Source: an uncultured Oscillospiraceae bacterium (lineage in GTDB: Bacteria; Bacillota; Clostridia; Oscillospirales; Oscillospiraceae). Taken from it: a stretch of 40,426 nt of DNA. Shown in pieces: positions 15,817 through 24,900 of this stretch. The notes beneath the pieces are model-generated. The model was not told the origin of the DNA. It saw only the letters and a list, made by a program, of their open reading frames with translations, and ran no database searches. Position numbers and translations under genes: made by a program. The stretch is taken from positions 1 to 40,426 of the forward strand of contig CAJUAC010000018.1 in the NCBI GenBank assembly GCA_910583885.1. The letters run 5' to 3'. Every line of letters starts with the position of its first letter. The first letter of the stretch is position 1.

Positions 15817-17450
15817 TGGTGGCTACCTCCCTCCAACATCAGAAAATGCTCCAACGCCGCTATTATGGCTCTTTCCTTCTCAGGTGGACAAGTGGGAACC
15901 CTTGCGTTTTCTGACTTCGCCAGGTTGTAATTCTCTCCGACCTCCAATCCGCACTTCCGCTTGACCTGAGAGATATACAAGCTGGAGACTTTCAGTCCGA
16001 ACTTCTCCCGCACATAAGCCTTGATTTCCCCATAAGTCGCCTTACTTTCCGCTGGGGTGACCTCCAGTTCATCCAAGTCCAGTCCGACACGAATCACATC
16101 GTCCGGCTTTTGTTGGGACAGACAAACAACCGTCTCCACATGGGCCGTTCGCGGGAACATATCCACCGCCGCCGCCTTCACCAGAGCATACCCGGCATCC
16201 CTGAACCGTTTCACGTCCCTCGCAAGGGTGCCGGGATTGCAGGAGACATACACTACCCGTTCTGGCCCCATCTCTGCAATAGAACCAATCACCCCACCCT
16301 CCAGCCCTTTCCGGGGCGGGTCTACCACGACTACCTCTGGCCGCAGCCGCTCTGCCGCAAATTTTGCAGCGACAGCGCCTGCATCGCCCACAAAAAACGA
16401 CACATTTCCTATCCCATTTGCCCGTGCGTTTGCCTTGGCATTCTCGATTGCCTCCGGCACGATTTCCGCGCCAATCACCTGGGCCGCGTGCCGGGCCATC
16501 ACCATGGTGATTGTCCCCGCACCGCAGTACAGCTCCAATACTGTCTCACGGCCGGTCAATCCGGCGAACTCCACAGCCTTCTGGTACAGCCGCTCCGCCT
16601 GCGCCCGGTTTACCTGATAGAACGACGGCACAGACAGGCGGACCGTCAGGCCGCACAGGGTGTCCGTCAAGGTGTCCTCCCCCCAGAGGGTGCGGTATGC
16701 CTCTCCCAGCACCACATTGGTATCCCGGGTATTGGTATTGAGGACCACCCCCAGCGCCTCTGGGCAGGCGTGCCGGATGTGTGCAACTAGCGCCTCTTCC
16801 CGGGGCAGGGCCTCCCCATTCACCACCAAGCAGACCAGGGCCTGCCCCATCTGGTTGGTCCGGACATAGATGTGCCGCACCAGCCCTTGGCCGCTGCGCT
16901 CATCATAGGCAGATACGCCCTCCTCCTGCAGGTACTCCTCAACCGCCTGGGCGGCTGCATTGGCCTGGGGTGCCTGGAGGCGGCAGTCCAAGGCGGGGAT
17001 GACATCATGGCTCCTGGCCCGGTAAAACCCGGCCTGCCCGGCAGGGCTGATGGGAAAGATCGCCTTGTTGCGGTAGCCATCTGCCGCACTGGCACCCAAG
17101 ATGCCAACCGCCACCTCCACCCCGCCAACCCGGCGCAGGGCGTCCTCCACATGCTGCCGTTTGGCTTCCAGCTCCTCAGTATAGGAGACGTGCCGGAAGG
17201 CACAGCCGCCGCAGGCGGGAAAATGGGGGCAGTCCGGCCTTTGGCGGGCGGGAGACCCCTCCAGGATCTCCTCCACCCGGCCAAAGGCCATCTGTTTCAG
17301 CACCTTCAGCACCCGTACCGCACAGGTCTCCCCGCGGACACCGCCGTGGACAAATATCACCTGCCCATCGATCCGGGCCACACCCAGCCCCTCCGCACTG
17401 TAGCCCGTTATGGTCACTGTATGCACCTGATTTTTCAGCAGTCCTGCCAT
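15813..17450 (-). CDS. rlmD: 23S rRNA (uracil-1939 C5)-methyltransferase RlmD with element-derived C-terminal tail
   Basis: 545 residues, against about 450 for the family. A TRAM domain (about 3-62) is followed by the iron-sulfur cysteines Cys74, Cys80, Cys83 and Cys156. SAM motif LELYCGAG sits at 305-312, DPPRKG at 377-382, and catalytic Cys404 in VSCNPGTLARD. The normal end is near MFPRTAHVETVVCLS (431-445). The last 100 residues (446-545; TYGEIKAYV, LYISQVKRKCGLEV, CPPEKERAI) are extra and lie on the mobile element side of the inferred crossover at codons 438-442. The start is ATG at 17450 with AGGAGG 5 bases upstream. Probably functional, since all catalytic parts precede the fusion. Confidence 0.93.
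   Translation of the reverse strand: MAGLLKNQVHTVTITGYSAEGLGVARIDGQVIFVHGGVRGETCAVRVLKVLKQMAFGRVEEILEGSPARQRPDCPHFPACGGCAFRHVSYTEELEAKRQHVEDALRRVGGVEVAVGILGASAADGYRNKAIFPISPAGQAGFYRARSHDVIPALDCRLQAPQANAAAQAVEEYLQEEGVSAYDERSGQGLVRHIYVRTNQMGQALVCLVVNGEALPREEALVAHIRHACPEALGVVLNTNTRDTNVVLGEAYRTLWGEDTLTDTLCGLTVRLSVPSFYQVNRAQAERLYQKAVEFAGLTGRETVLELYCGAGTITMVMARHAAQVIGAEIVPEAIENAKANARANGIGNVSFFVGDAGAVAAKFAAERLRPEVVVVDPPRKGLEGGVIGSIAEMGPERVVYVSCNPGTLARDVKRFRDAGYALVKAAAVDMFPRTAHVETVVCLSQQKPDDVIRVGLDLDELEVTPAESKATYGEIKAYVREKFGLKVSSLYISQVKRKCGLEVGENYNLAKSENARVPTCPPEKERAIIAALEHFLMLEGGSHQ
16126..16138. other. Putative attachment site inside rlmD
   Basis: ACAACCGTCTCCA, the partner of 2554-2566. It encodes V-E-T-V-V of RlmD (codons 438-442) on the - strand. 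To its left the frame continues into the element-encoded tail. Confidence 0.7.
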
Positions 17451-17519
17451 GGGGCCTCCTGTATCCTGATTTGATCCCAGCCGCCGCTTTGCGGCAGCCT
17501 CCCTTCCCCTGGGGATGGC

Positions 17520-19112
17520 TTACGCCTCCCACTTGTCGATGAGCTGCTTGATCTGGTCGGCAAAGCGGCTCAGGTCCTTGTTGGCACGGCCCTTGCTGCG
17601 CAGGATCACCTCCTGGAGCAGCTTGCCCACAGCAACCAGGCGCTGGTAGGAGCTGGAGACCTTGCCAAAGGCGGTCGTCGCCTTGCGCTCGGGCAGATAC
17701 CCCCGCTCCAGCTGGCGGTTGGCGGCCAGGTCATAGACCTCGGTATACTGCGGCGCATGGGCACTGAGGCCCAAATGCTCCAGGCTCTGCGCAAAGTAGG
17801 GCGCCACCTCCCGGTCCCCGTGGACTACAAAGAAGTGGGTGGGGTTCTCAAAGGACTGCGCCCACTCCAACAGATGATCCCGGTCGGCGTGGCTGGAGAG
17901 CCCCTTGAAATTCACAATCTCCGCCTGCACAGCCACCTCCTCGCCGAACAGCTTCACGCTCTGGGCACCTTCCAGCAGGGTGCGGCCCAGGGTGCCGGGG
18001 GCCTGGAAGCCTACGAATACAATGGTACTCTCTGGCCGCCACAGGTTGTATTTCAGGTGGTGGCGGACACGGCCCGCGTCACACATGCCGGAGGCGGAGA
18101 TAATCACCTTGGGGATCTTATCCGCATTGAGCAGCTTGGACTCCTCTACGGACTCTGTCATCCGCAGGCCGGGAAAGGAGAACATATTCGTCCCATCCTT
18201 CACCAGCTCCAGCGCTTCGTCGTCCAGATAGCCCCGCAGATCGCCGCAGAAGATGGTAGTGGCCTTGCTGGCCAGGGGACTGTCAATGTACACCGGGAAG
18301 TCCTTGACCGATTTGACCAGATTCTCCTGCTTGATGCGGCGCAGGAAGTAGAGGATTTCCTGGGTGCGGCCCACAGCAAAGGCGGGGATAATCACATTGC
18401 CGCCCCTGCCCAAGGTGCGGTCGATGACCTTGGACAGCTCAGAGGTGTAGCTCCACACCTCCTGGTGGTTCCGGTCTCCATAGGTGGACTCCATCACCAC
18501 GTAATCCGCCTTCTTGAGCAGGACAGGATCCCGGATGATGGGCTGGTTGATATTGCCGATGTCGCCGGAGAAGACGATGGTCTTGCTCACGCCGTCCTCT
18601 GTCACATCCAGGGTGATACTGGAGGAGCCGAGCAGATGGCCGGCGTCGCTGAAGGTGACAGTGACGCCCTCGCACAGCTCAAAGGGCACACCGTACCGGC
18701 GGGTATGGACATAGCCATGGACCCGCTCCGCATCCGCAATCGTGTAGAGGGGTTCCACCATGGGGCGGCCTGCCCGCAGGTTCTTCCGGTTCTCGTACTC
18801 CGCGTCGGACTGCTGGATATAGGCGCTGTCAATGAGCATGATCTCCATCAGGCGGGCAGTAATCCGGGTTGTCCAGATCTGGCCGGTAAACCCCTCCCGC
18901 ACCAGCAGGGGGACCCGGCCGGTGTGGTCAATATGTGCGTGGGTGATGAGGACATAGTCGATGGTATTGGGTGCGAAGGGCAGTTCCCGGTTGTCTGTCT
19001 CATCGCGGCCCTGCTGAAGGCCGCAGTCAATCAAAATCCGCTTCCCGTTTACCTCCAGGCAGTGGCAGCTGCCAGTGACGCATTGATCCGCTCCAAAAAA
19101 GCTTAGCTTCAT
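17520..19112 (-). CDS. Metallo-beta-lactamase/beta-CASP family RNA-processing hydrolase
   Basis: 530 residues. HAHIDH at 58-63 is the metal-binding motif of the metallo-beta-lactamase fold, with DAGHLLGS and SGDIG motifs downstream. FAVGRTQE and SASGMCDAGRVRHH mark the beta-CASP insert, and SSHADRDHL the C-terminal motif. This order matches the YSH1/CPSF-like exonucleases that act on RNA in the cytoplasm. The ATG at 19112 follows AAGGAGGGG by 6 bases; a longer in-frame start at 19172 lies over the promoter. It may be co-transcribed with rlmD, 69 bases downstream, both being RNA-related. Confidence 0.9.
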   Translation of the reverse strand: MKLSFFGADQCVTGSCHCLEVNGKRILIDCGLQQGRDETDNRELPFAPNTIDYVLITHAHIDHTGRVPLLVREGFTGQIWTTRITARLMEIMLIDSAYIQQSDAEYENRKNLRAGRPMVEPLYTIADAERVHGYVHTRRYGVPFELCEGVTVTFSDAGHLLGSSSITLDVTEDGVSKTIVFSGDIGNINQPIIRDPVLLKKADYVVMESTYGDRNHQEVWSYTSELSKVIDRTLGRGGNVIIPAFAVGRTQEILYFLRRIKQENLVKSVKDFPVYIDSPLASKATTIFCGDLRGYLDDEALELVKDGTNMFSFPGLRMTESVEESKLLNADKIPKVIISASGMCDAGRVRHHLKYNLWRPESTIVFVGFQAPGTLGRTLLEGAQSVKLFGEEVAVQAEIVNFKGLSSHADRDHLLEWAQSFENPTHFFVVHGDREVAPYFAQSLEHLGLSAHAPQYTEVYDLAANRQLERGYLPERKATTAFGKVSSSYQRLVAVGKLLQEVILRSKGRANKDLSRFADQIKQLIDKWEA

Positions 19113-19143
19113 GTTGGGCCCCTCCTTATCTTTGTATATAGAT

Positions 19144-19172
19144 ATTGTATCACAACCGGCAGGGATTGACAA
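19144..19172 (-). promoter_or_regulatory. Promoter of the beta-CASP hydrolase/rlmD transcription unit
   Basis: - strand TTGTCA (19172-19167), a 17-base spacer, TACAAT (19149-19144); five of six matches in each hexamer, about 30 bases upstream of the ATG. Confidence 0.7.
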
Positions 19173-19221
19173 TGGGCATCATGGGGGCGGATCCGTGCCG
19201 CAGCCGACAGACACGGGAAAA

Positions 19222-19259
19222 AGCAGTGCTTATCTGGTAAAAACCAGATAAGCACTGCT
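19222..19259 (-). terminator. Perfect 17-bp hairpin terminator
   Basis: Arms AGCAGTGCTTATCTGGT and its exact complement, loop AAAA. The - strand continues directly with TTTTTCCC, so it ends the leftward nuclease-lipoprotein operon. The gap 19260-19437 between it and the nuclease stop shows no gene. Confidence 0.9.
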
Positions 19260-19437
19260 CTTCATATCTACTTGAAGCTAGCTCCCGCTGGGGAAAAACA
19301 GCCAATGTTCCTGTTTCGCCGGGGTAGGCGTCTTCCTAGCAGCAGGGTGACGGCCCCCGCCAGCGCCTCGAACAGCAGCCGGTTCTCCGGGTTCGCCGCA
19401 GCCGCCTGGAGTCCCCCAGTACCTCAGCCGCTCCTCC

Positions 19438-20307
19438 TCATGGCTTGCAGCTGCCGCAGGGCTCATAGCCCCGGACCAGCAGCTCATCCCGGCTGCCGGT
19501 ATACTCCTGCCGGTTGGCCTCACTGATCGAGGACGCGCCGGAACAACTGGGCAGATGAAATTTTTTGGAATTCCGGTTGAGTATGTAGCTGGCTTCCACG
19601 CTGCTGATGGCATTTTCATCCAGCTGGCTCTCCCCAGTGGCGTAGTCAATAGACACCCCGGGCTGGGCGTTGTAGACGTAGACGTTGAAGCAGATCCCTT
19701 CCCCGCCGTCCTCTACGCTCAGCGCCTCCATGTGGACGCCCCCAGCCACCAGGTCATCCCCAGTATAGACCGGGGTCACGCGGTAGAGCACGTGGTTCCC
19801 TGTTTCTTTGACGTAGTCCGCCACCATGTTCTCAAAGGGCAGCATCCCATCTACGTTCATATACCGTGTGCCGGTAATCAGGTTTTCTTTGTTGGCGTTC
19901 TCACCGGACAGCTGGTAGCCGATCAGATGGCAGCGGTTGTAGAGGTACTTCCCGTCTACGCAGTCGTACTTCACCGTCTGCCAGCCCGTGGGCTTGACGG
20001 AGCCAATAGAGCCCCGTTCCTCTGTAGGCATCAGGTCTATGCCTACACAGGCCTGGGCCGCGCCGCAGCGCCCCAGCCGGTCCAATGGGCTGTAGGTCTC
20101 ATAGGATTTTCTGGTCAGCTCCTCCTCCGTAAACTCCGGCACATTGTCTGCCAGGACCACATAGGGCTCCCCGGAGAACGGCGGGATTGATTCCATGGAG
20201 ATGGCCGCCGTCTCCCCGCCCTGGACCTCAATTGTGACGCAGCCGGAGCTCACCGAACAGCACAGCATCAGCAGCAGGGCAAACAGGCCCCGTTTCCATC
20301 GTTTCAC
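19438..20307 (-). CDS. Secreted DNA/RNA non-specific endonuclease lipoprotein with Ada-like zinc domain
   Basis: 289 residues. A lipoprotein signal ends at Cys23 (SVSSGC). The nuclease core (about 60-215) is of the NucA/EndA type: YNRCHLIGYQLSG with candidate catalytic His127 (DRGH in relatives, varied here to NRCH), and ENLITGTRYMN with Asn142 as the metal ligand. The C-terminus (about 236-289) has the pattern YILNRNSKKFHLPSC, NR, GYEPCGSCKP, resembling the Ada metal-binding fold often found at the end of secreted nucleases. It likely degrades extracellular DNA for nutrition or uptake. The ATG overlaps the upstream stop (ATGA). Confidence 0.9.
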   Translation of the reverse strand: MKRWKRGLFALLLMLCCSVSSGCVTIEVQGGETAAISMESIPPFSGEPYVVLADNVPEFTEEELTRKSYETYSPLDRLGRCGAAQACVGIDLMPTEERGSIGSVKPTGWQTVKYDCVDGKYLYNRCHLIGYQLSGENANKENLITGTRYMNVDGMLPFENMVADYVKETGNHVLYRVTPVYTGDDLVAGGVHMEALSVEDGGEGICFNVYVYNAQPGVSIDYATGESQLDENAISSVEASYILNRNSKKFHLPSCSGASSISEANRQEYTGSRDELLVRGYEPCGSCKP

Positions 20308-20708
20308 CGCCGGTAGACCTCCTTGATAATTTTTTCATGGGAGGATCCGGCAAAGATCTCCCGCCGCTCCAGGGACCAGCCATCCAGGGACAAGGTGAGA
20401 TGCAGATCCGCCGGATAGGTGCGGTTCCAGCGGTAGAGGATGATCCCTTCCATCCGCTCCCGCCAGGGGGCTGGATCCACAGTCTCCACAAAGCAGAGCT
20501 CCCCTGGCCCGGCCTGGTCCAGGAACCCCTCATCCACGCACAGGTTGGGCGGCGGATCGGGGAACTGCCGGAGGGAATAGCTGTTCATCCACAGGGGCCG
20601 ACCGGCAGCCTCCGCCAGCAGATCCTGGCGCAGCAGGCGGTCCTGACTCTGCCGCCGGTGGTTGAACAGCATCCCGCCCCGGTCGTCAATGCAGACGGCT
20701 GCAATCAT
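20304..20708 (-). CDS. Conserved small protein, unknown function
   Basis: 134 residues, soluble. Landmarks are GGMLFNHRRQSQD near the N-terminus, GRPLWMNSYS, GELCFVE, and a C-terminal ILYRWNRTYPADLH and GSSHEKI. I recall similar uncharacterised proteins in Oscillospiraceae but know no function. The ATG at 20708 overlaps the stop of the upstream SLH gene (ATGA), and its own stop overlaps the nuclease start (ATGA), so three genes are coupled. Confidence 0.8.
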   Translation of the reverse strand: MIAAVCIDDRGGMLFNHRRQSQDRLLRQDLLAEAAGRPLWMNSYSLRQFPDPPPNLCVDEGFLDQAGPGELCFVETVDPAPWRERMEGIILYRWNRTYPADLHLTLSLDGWSLERREIFAGSSHEKIIKEVYRR

Positions 20709-21895
20709 GCATTCCCCAGCACATTGGTGCAAAAACGCATCAGGATTGTGGCAGCCTGCGCACGGGTGGCGCTGCCGCCCGGGACCAGCTGGCCGTCCAT
20801 GCCGCTGATCAGGCCAACGCCTACCGCCCAGGACATGGCGTCCACGGCGTAGGAGGAGACGCTGGCCGCGTCAGGGAACGTGTCCAGCCCGGCACGCTTG
20901 GAGACGTCCGCGCCCTTGCTCTGGGCATAGCGGAAGAGGATCGCCGCCATCTGCTCACGGGTGATCTCCGCCTGGGGCCGGAAGGAGCCGTCACCGTAGC
21001 CGGTGACAATGCCGTTAGCCGAAGCCCAGGCCACCGGCGCGGCATAGTACTGCTGGGACGCCACGTCGCTGAAGGCCGTCCCCTCTGCCGCCGGAGAACC
21101 TTCCAAGCGGTGGAGGATGGTCACGATCATCCCGCGGGTGGTGGTCTTGGTGGGGGAGAAGGCGGTCTCAGAGGTGCCGCTCATCATCCCATGGGCGTAG
21201 ACATACTGCACCGCCGCATAGAACCAGTCCGACGCCTGCACATCCTGGAAGGGCAGGGCAACATTTTCCGGGGGCGCAGGGGTCTCGGCAGGGGGTGTCG
21301 TCTCCGCAGGCGGCGTGGTCTCCGGCTTACTGGTGTCAGGCTTACTGGTGTCAGGCTTGCTGGTATTGGGCTTGCCCGTACCGCCGATGATGGGGAAGCC
21401 CCCGGGCCCCTGCCACACTGAGCTGGACACCGGCACCTGGCCGGTCATCCCGTTGGGCAGGGCCGAAAGGCCCCGCCCCAGCAGGATCATCTCCGCCGTG
21501 GACGGCAGGACGCTGGTATTGCTCACCTGCTTGCCCAGGGCCAGATCTCCCAGCGCCAGGGTGCTGCGGCTGTTGAGTGGATCCTGCCCAGTTACATAGA
21601 TGGTGAGCTCCGTTTTGCCCTGGGCAGTGCGCACCAGGCAATCCGGGCTGTAGGCCGTGGAACTGGCTGGGACAAAGGAGCAGCCCGGGTACTCGCCCGC
21701 CAGCGTCAGCTCCAGCTGCACACCGTAGACGCCGCTGCCGTCCAGCCCATCCAGGGAGAGGGAAACTTTCCCACTCTCCGGGATAATCGTGCCGCTCAGC
21801 GCGGGACGGGCCTCCGCAGCATAAGCCGCCGGGACCAGGCCCCACGCCAGGACAAGGGCCAATAGGAGGGATACAACAGATTTTTTATGATTCAT
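20705..21895 (-). CDS. S-layer-anchored protein with cohesin-like N-terminal domain and three SLH domains
   Basis: 396 residues. A signal peptide (1-27, ending AYAAE) is followed by a beta-rich domain (about 33-150) opening with SGKVSLSLDGLDG and containing VQLELTLAG. A low-complexity Pro/Thr linker has three KPDTS-type repeats and two PPAET repeats. Three SLH domains (about 212-394; FQDVQASDWFYAAVQYVYAHG, FSDVASQQYYAAPVAWASANG, and a third) attach the protein to the cell wall. The N-terminal domain resembles cohesins in length and strand pattern, but this is a weak call. It lies 6 bases downstream of the dockerin-bearing peptidase gene. Confidence 0.85.
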   Translation of the reverse strand: MNHKKSVVSLLLALVLAWGLVPAAYAAEARPALSGTIIPESGKVSLSLDGLDGSGVYGVQLELTLAGEYPGCSFVPASSTAYSPDCLVRTAQGKTELTIYVTGQDPLNSRSTLALGDLALGKQVSNTSVLPSTAEMILLGRGLSALPNGMTGQVPVSSSVWQGPGGFPIIGGTGKPNTSKPDTSKPDTSKPETTPPAETTPPAETPAPPENVALPFQDVQASDWFYAAVQYVYAHGMMSGTSETAFSPTKTTTRGMIVTILHRLEGSPAAEGTAFSDVASQQYYAAPVAWASANGIVTGYGDGSFRPQAEITREQMAAILFRYAQSKGADVSKRAGLDTFPDAASVSSYAVDAMSWAVGVGLISGMDGQLVPGGSATRAQAATILMRFCTNVLGNA

Positions 21896-21901
21896 GGCAG
21901 A

Positions 21902-24900
21902 TTACTCCAATACAATGGTGGGAAGCTCCAAGCCGCCGGGGCTGTTGATCCACATCGTCTCTGCGGAGACCCGCTGGCCTTCGGTGCTGTCGGGCAGATT
22001 GGTACGGGAGAGGATGGCCTGGATCTGGCTGGGCAGCAGGTTCTTCGCCTCGCAGTTGTGTTCTTCATCCTCGCCCTGCAGCTCCGCTTCCCGCTGCACA
22101 TTGGGGACAAAGAGGAAGATCCCGTCGCTGATATCGCTGACTGCCCCATCTTCGGGGATCTCCGCGAACAGGAGGGCGTAGCCGTCCACCAGCCGCTCCA
22201 GCTCTTTCTCTACGGGCTCGCCCGCCTCATTGATGGTGGTCTCGAGGAACACGCCGTTGATCTTGACCGTGTTGTACAGCGGGTCGCCCCGGTAGGTCCC
22301 GACGATCACCAGTGTCCCCGCCGGGATCACCTTCTCGGACGGCTGGCCGTTGACGACGGCTGCGTAGCGGTAGTCCGCCGCCAGCACACCCACTGCGCCC
22401 TCCTCCAGGAAGGCGATGTCGTCGCCGGGATAGCTGATCAGCCCGATGCTCTCCAGTTCTGTCCCTGCGGGCAGGCCCGTGATGGTGACAGACATGGCGT
22501 CATAGGTCCAAATGCGGGTGTCGTTGGTCTTGGGCTTCTGGAAGTAGGTCAGGAAGCTGCCGGCATCGTCCACCGCCTGGTTGGAGCCCTGGTCGAGGTT
22601 GGTGGAGCGGGCTACCGTCCGCAGGCCGTCGGCGCCCGTCACCTCTACGGTGACTGGGGCCCCACTGGGTGTCCAGGTCCCGGCGGCCAGCTTCAGGCCG
22701 GAGATGGCGGTCTCCCCGTGGAACCGCACCTCAATCCCGCCGGGCACTTCGGTAATTTCGTAGGCAGTCCGGGGCACGAGCTTGTCATAGGCGATCCGGA
22801 TATCGTTGGACTGGGCGGAACCGGCCTCATAGCCCTGGGTGTCGTAGGCGACCACCTCGTAGTCATAGACCCTGTGGTTGGCGGAGCCAATGACGTCAAC
22901 ATAGTGGGCCTCCTTGGTAAAGGCAATGGACGTACCGTTGCGGCGGATCTCATAGCCCTGGATCCCCTGGGTATCGCCCCGCACGTCGATGTTAAGCGTC
23001 ACCTCGGTGTCTCGGGCGACAGCGTAGACGTCCATGGAGACAGAGGAGGATGGTACGCCGGCAATGGCGTCGCGACGGCTCTGGTCGTTGAGATACCAGA
23101 CAGCCCGCTCCTCCTGGGGATAGCTGCGCAGGGTACTGAGGGTGCTGTCGCTCAGGCGCATTCCCCAGCGGGTGAAGAACTCGCTGAGATTCGCCCCCGC
23201 CACGGCGCTGGCGGTCAGAGCAAACCTGTCGTCATAGGAGGACGCGCCGTCAAAATAGGTGCCATCCTTCCACGCCTTGAAGAAGCGGTTATAGAACCCG
23301 AGGGGGTCGTCCGCGCCGTCGTAGGCCAGGTGCAGCTGCCAGTACATGCCCAGCTGGGCGAACACATCGCCGGACGCGCCGGGATAGCCCTGTGCCGTCT
23401 TGGTGAAGATGGCCGGATACTTGTTGGAGGCCTCCAGGCGGGACGTCTTGGTGTTGGCATCGCCGTCATAGGTCTGGACCATGATGGAGTAGATGTTGTT
23501 GGTGATCTCGGCCTTGCCCAGTTTATCCATGTTGTGGCCAATCTCGTGGGCGATGCCCCAGCCGAAGAGCTGCTCACCCATCGGGGAGCCGATGGGACGG
23601 CCAGTCACCATACCGCCGCAGGAGCCATAGCCGATGCCGATATGGCTGCCGGCGGCGTACATGAACGCGCCGGTAAACATCGTCATGCAGCGGATGTTCT
23701 GCCGGGTCTGCATCTCATTGTTCTCGTAGGTACCGTCGATGCCCTGGGTAGTCTTGCAGATGTGCATTATATCCTCCCAGGCCAGGATGCTGTCGTAGAG
23801 GGTGTCAATCCGCTGCTCCCGGCCGCTCCGGCCCAGTGCGCCGTCCACCGCCTTGGCAGGCAGGGAGAGCAGCACCACAGGAGTGGAAATCTCCGTCACA
23901 TTGCGCCAGTCGGCATCAGTGCTCATGGCCGTGGCAGCCAGATAGGTCTCCAGCTCATCCACGTAGGCACCGATGGCCTCCCTGCGCTCCAGCTCGGTCA
24001 GGTCGTACCAGTCCGCCAGCTCCAGGGCCGGGATATCCACGCCCCGGCGGACGTGGAGGCGGATGTTCTCCGCGCCTGCGCCGCTGTAGGTGACATACAG
24101 GCTGCCGCCCTTGCTCATCTTGGAGTTGCTGGTCAGCTGGGGCACTGTCAGCACATTGCGCCCATTGCGCAGGGTGCCGATGCTGGCCTGCCATGCGCTG
24201 ACCTCCGCGTTGAACTGGGTCGCATAGACCGTAACCGTCCCGCCGTCGGGGATACCGTCGGCGTAGACCGTGATGGCGCTCTTGGCCTGCGCGCTGACGC
24301 CCAGGGGCTGGTAGACGCTGCCGCCCTGTTTAAACTGGCTGTCCGCCGCGCCGGAGCGGGACTGGATGCCCTCGATCACCACGCCGGAGCTGCGTCCGGT
24401 ATCCAGCAGCTCGCGGGCCAGCTTCAGGTCATCTTCCATCACCTCGGGGTACAGGTAGAAGTCCTTCTCATCACTCTTCAGCCGCGCCGCCAGTTCTTCG
24501 ATCCGGGCGGTGGTCACGCCGGGGACAAGCGCAGTATGCAGTTTGTCAGTAAAAAGTTTGTCAATATCATCGGGCAGGCAGTGGGCGGGGTCGTACTCCA
24601 TAAACATCAGCTCAGAGAGGCTGACGGTGTTGTATGCCGACTGCTCCGCTGCTACGCTGATCTTCACCACGCCCAGGGCGGGGTCGAAGGGCATAATGGC
24701 GAAATTGGTCACAGAGGGGTTGCCATGGATGCCGGGCCAGGTGAGGACATCGCTGTTGTCGCCCACGCCGCCGTTATCCACGCCGCCGGTATTGGGGTCA
24801 GGCATCAGCAGATGCCCCTCGCCATTGAGATCCTCCCCCTCATACCAGACCCGCACGCTGTAAGCCCGCAGGTAGGAGGGATAGCTGCCGTCCAGCCGGG

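Larger units (their letters stand above)
2557..16136. mobile_element. 13.6-kb serine-recombinase integrative element inserted in rlmD
   Basis: The element is bounded by the matching ACCGTCTC cores at 2557-2564 and 16129-16136. It carries a recombinase at one end and an RlmD tail plus DUF6061 at the other. Cargo is a KilA-N protein, a RepA-like ATPase, a small protein, an XRE regulator, a non-coding hairpin block and a five-gene defence-type operon. Parts of the cargo (8067-10206, 13300-15500) are clearly richer in A/T than the flanks. There is no relaxase, coupling protein or type IV secretion gene. rlmD-like (rumA) genes are known integration targets of Gram-positive integrative elements. 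Confidence 0.85.

Noticed and set aside
17451..17519. Terminator between the beta-CASP hydrolase gene and rlmD
   Set aside because: Only a short GCCGC/GCGGC stem without a T run is visible, and the 69-base gap fits co-transcription.
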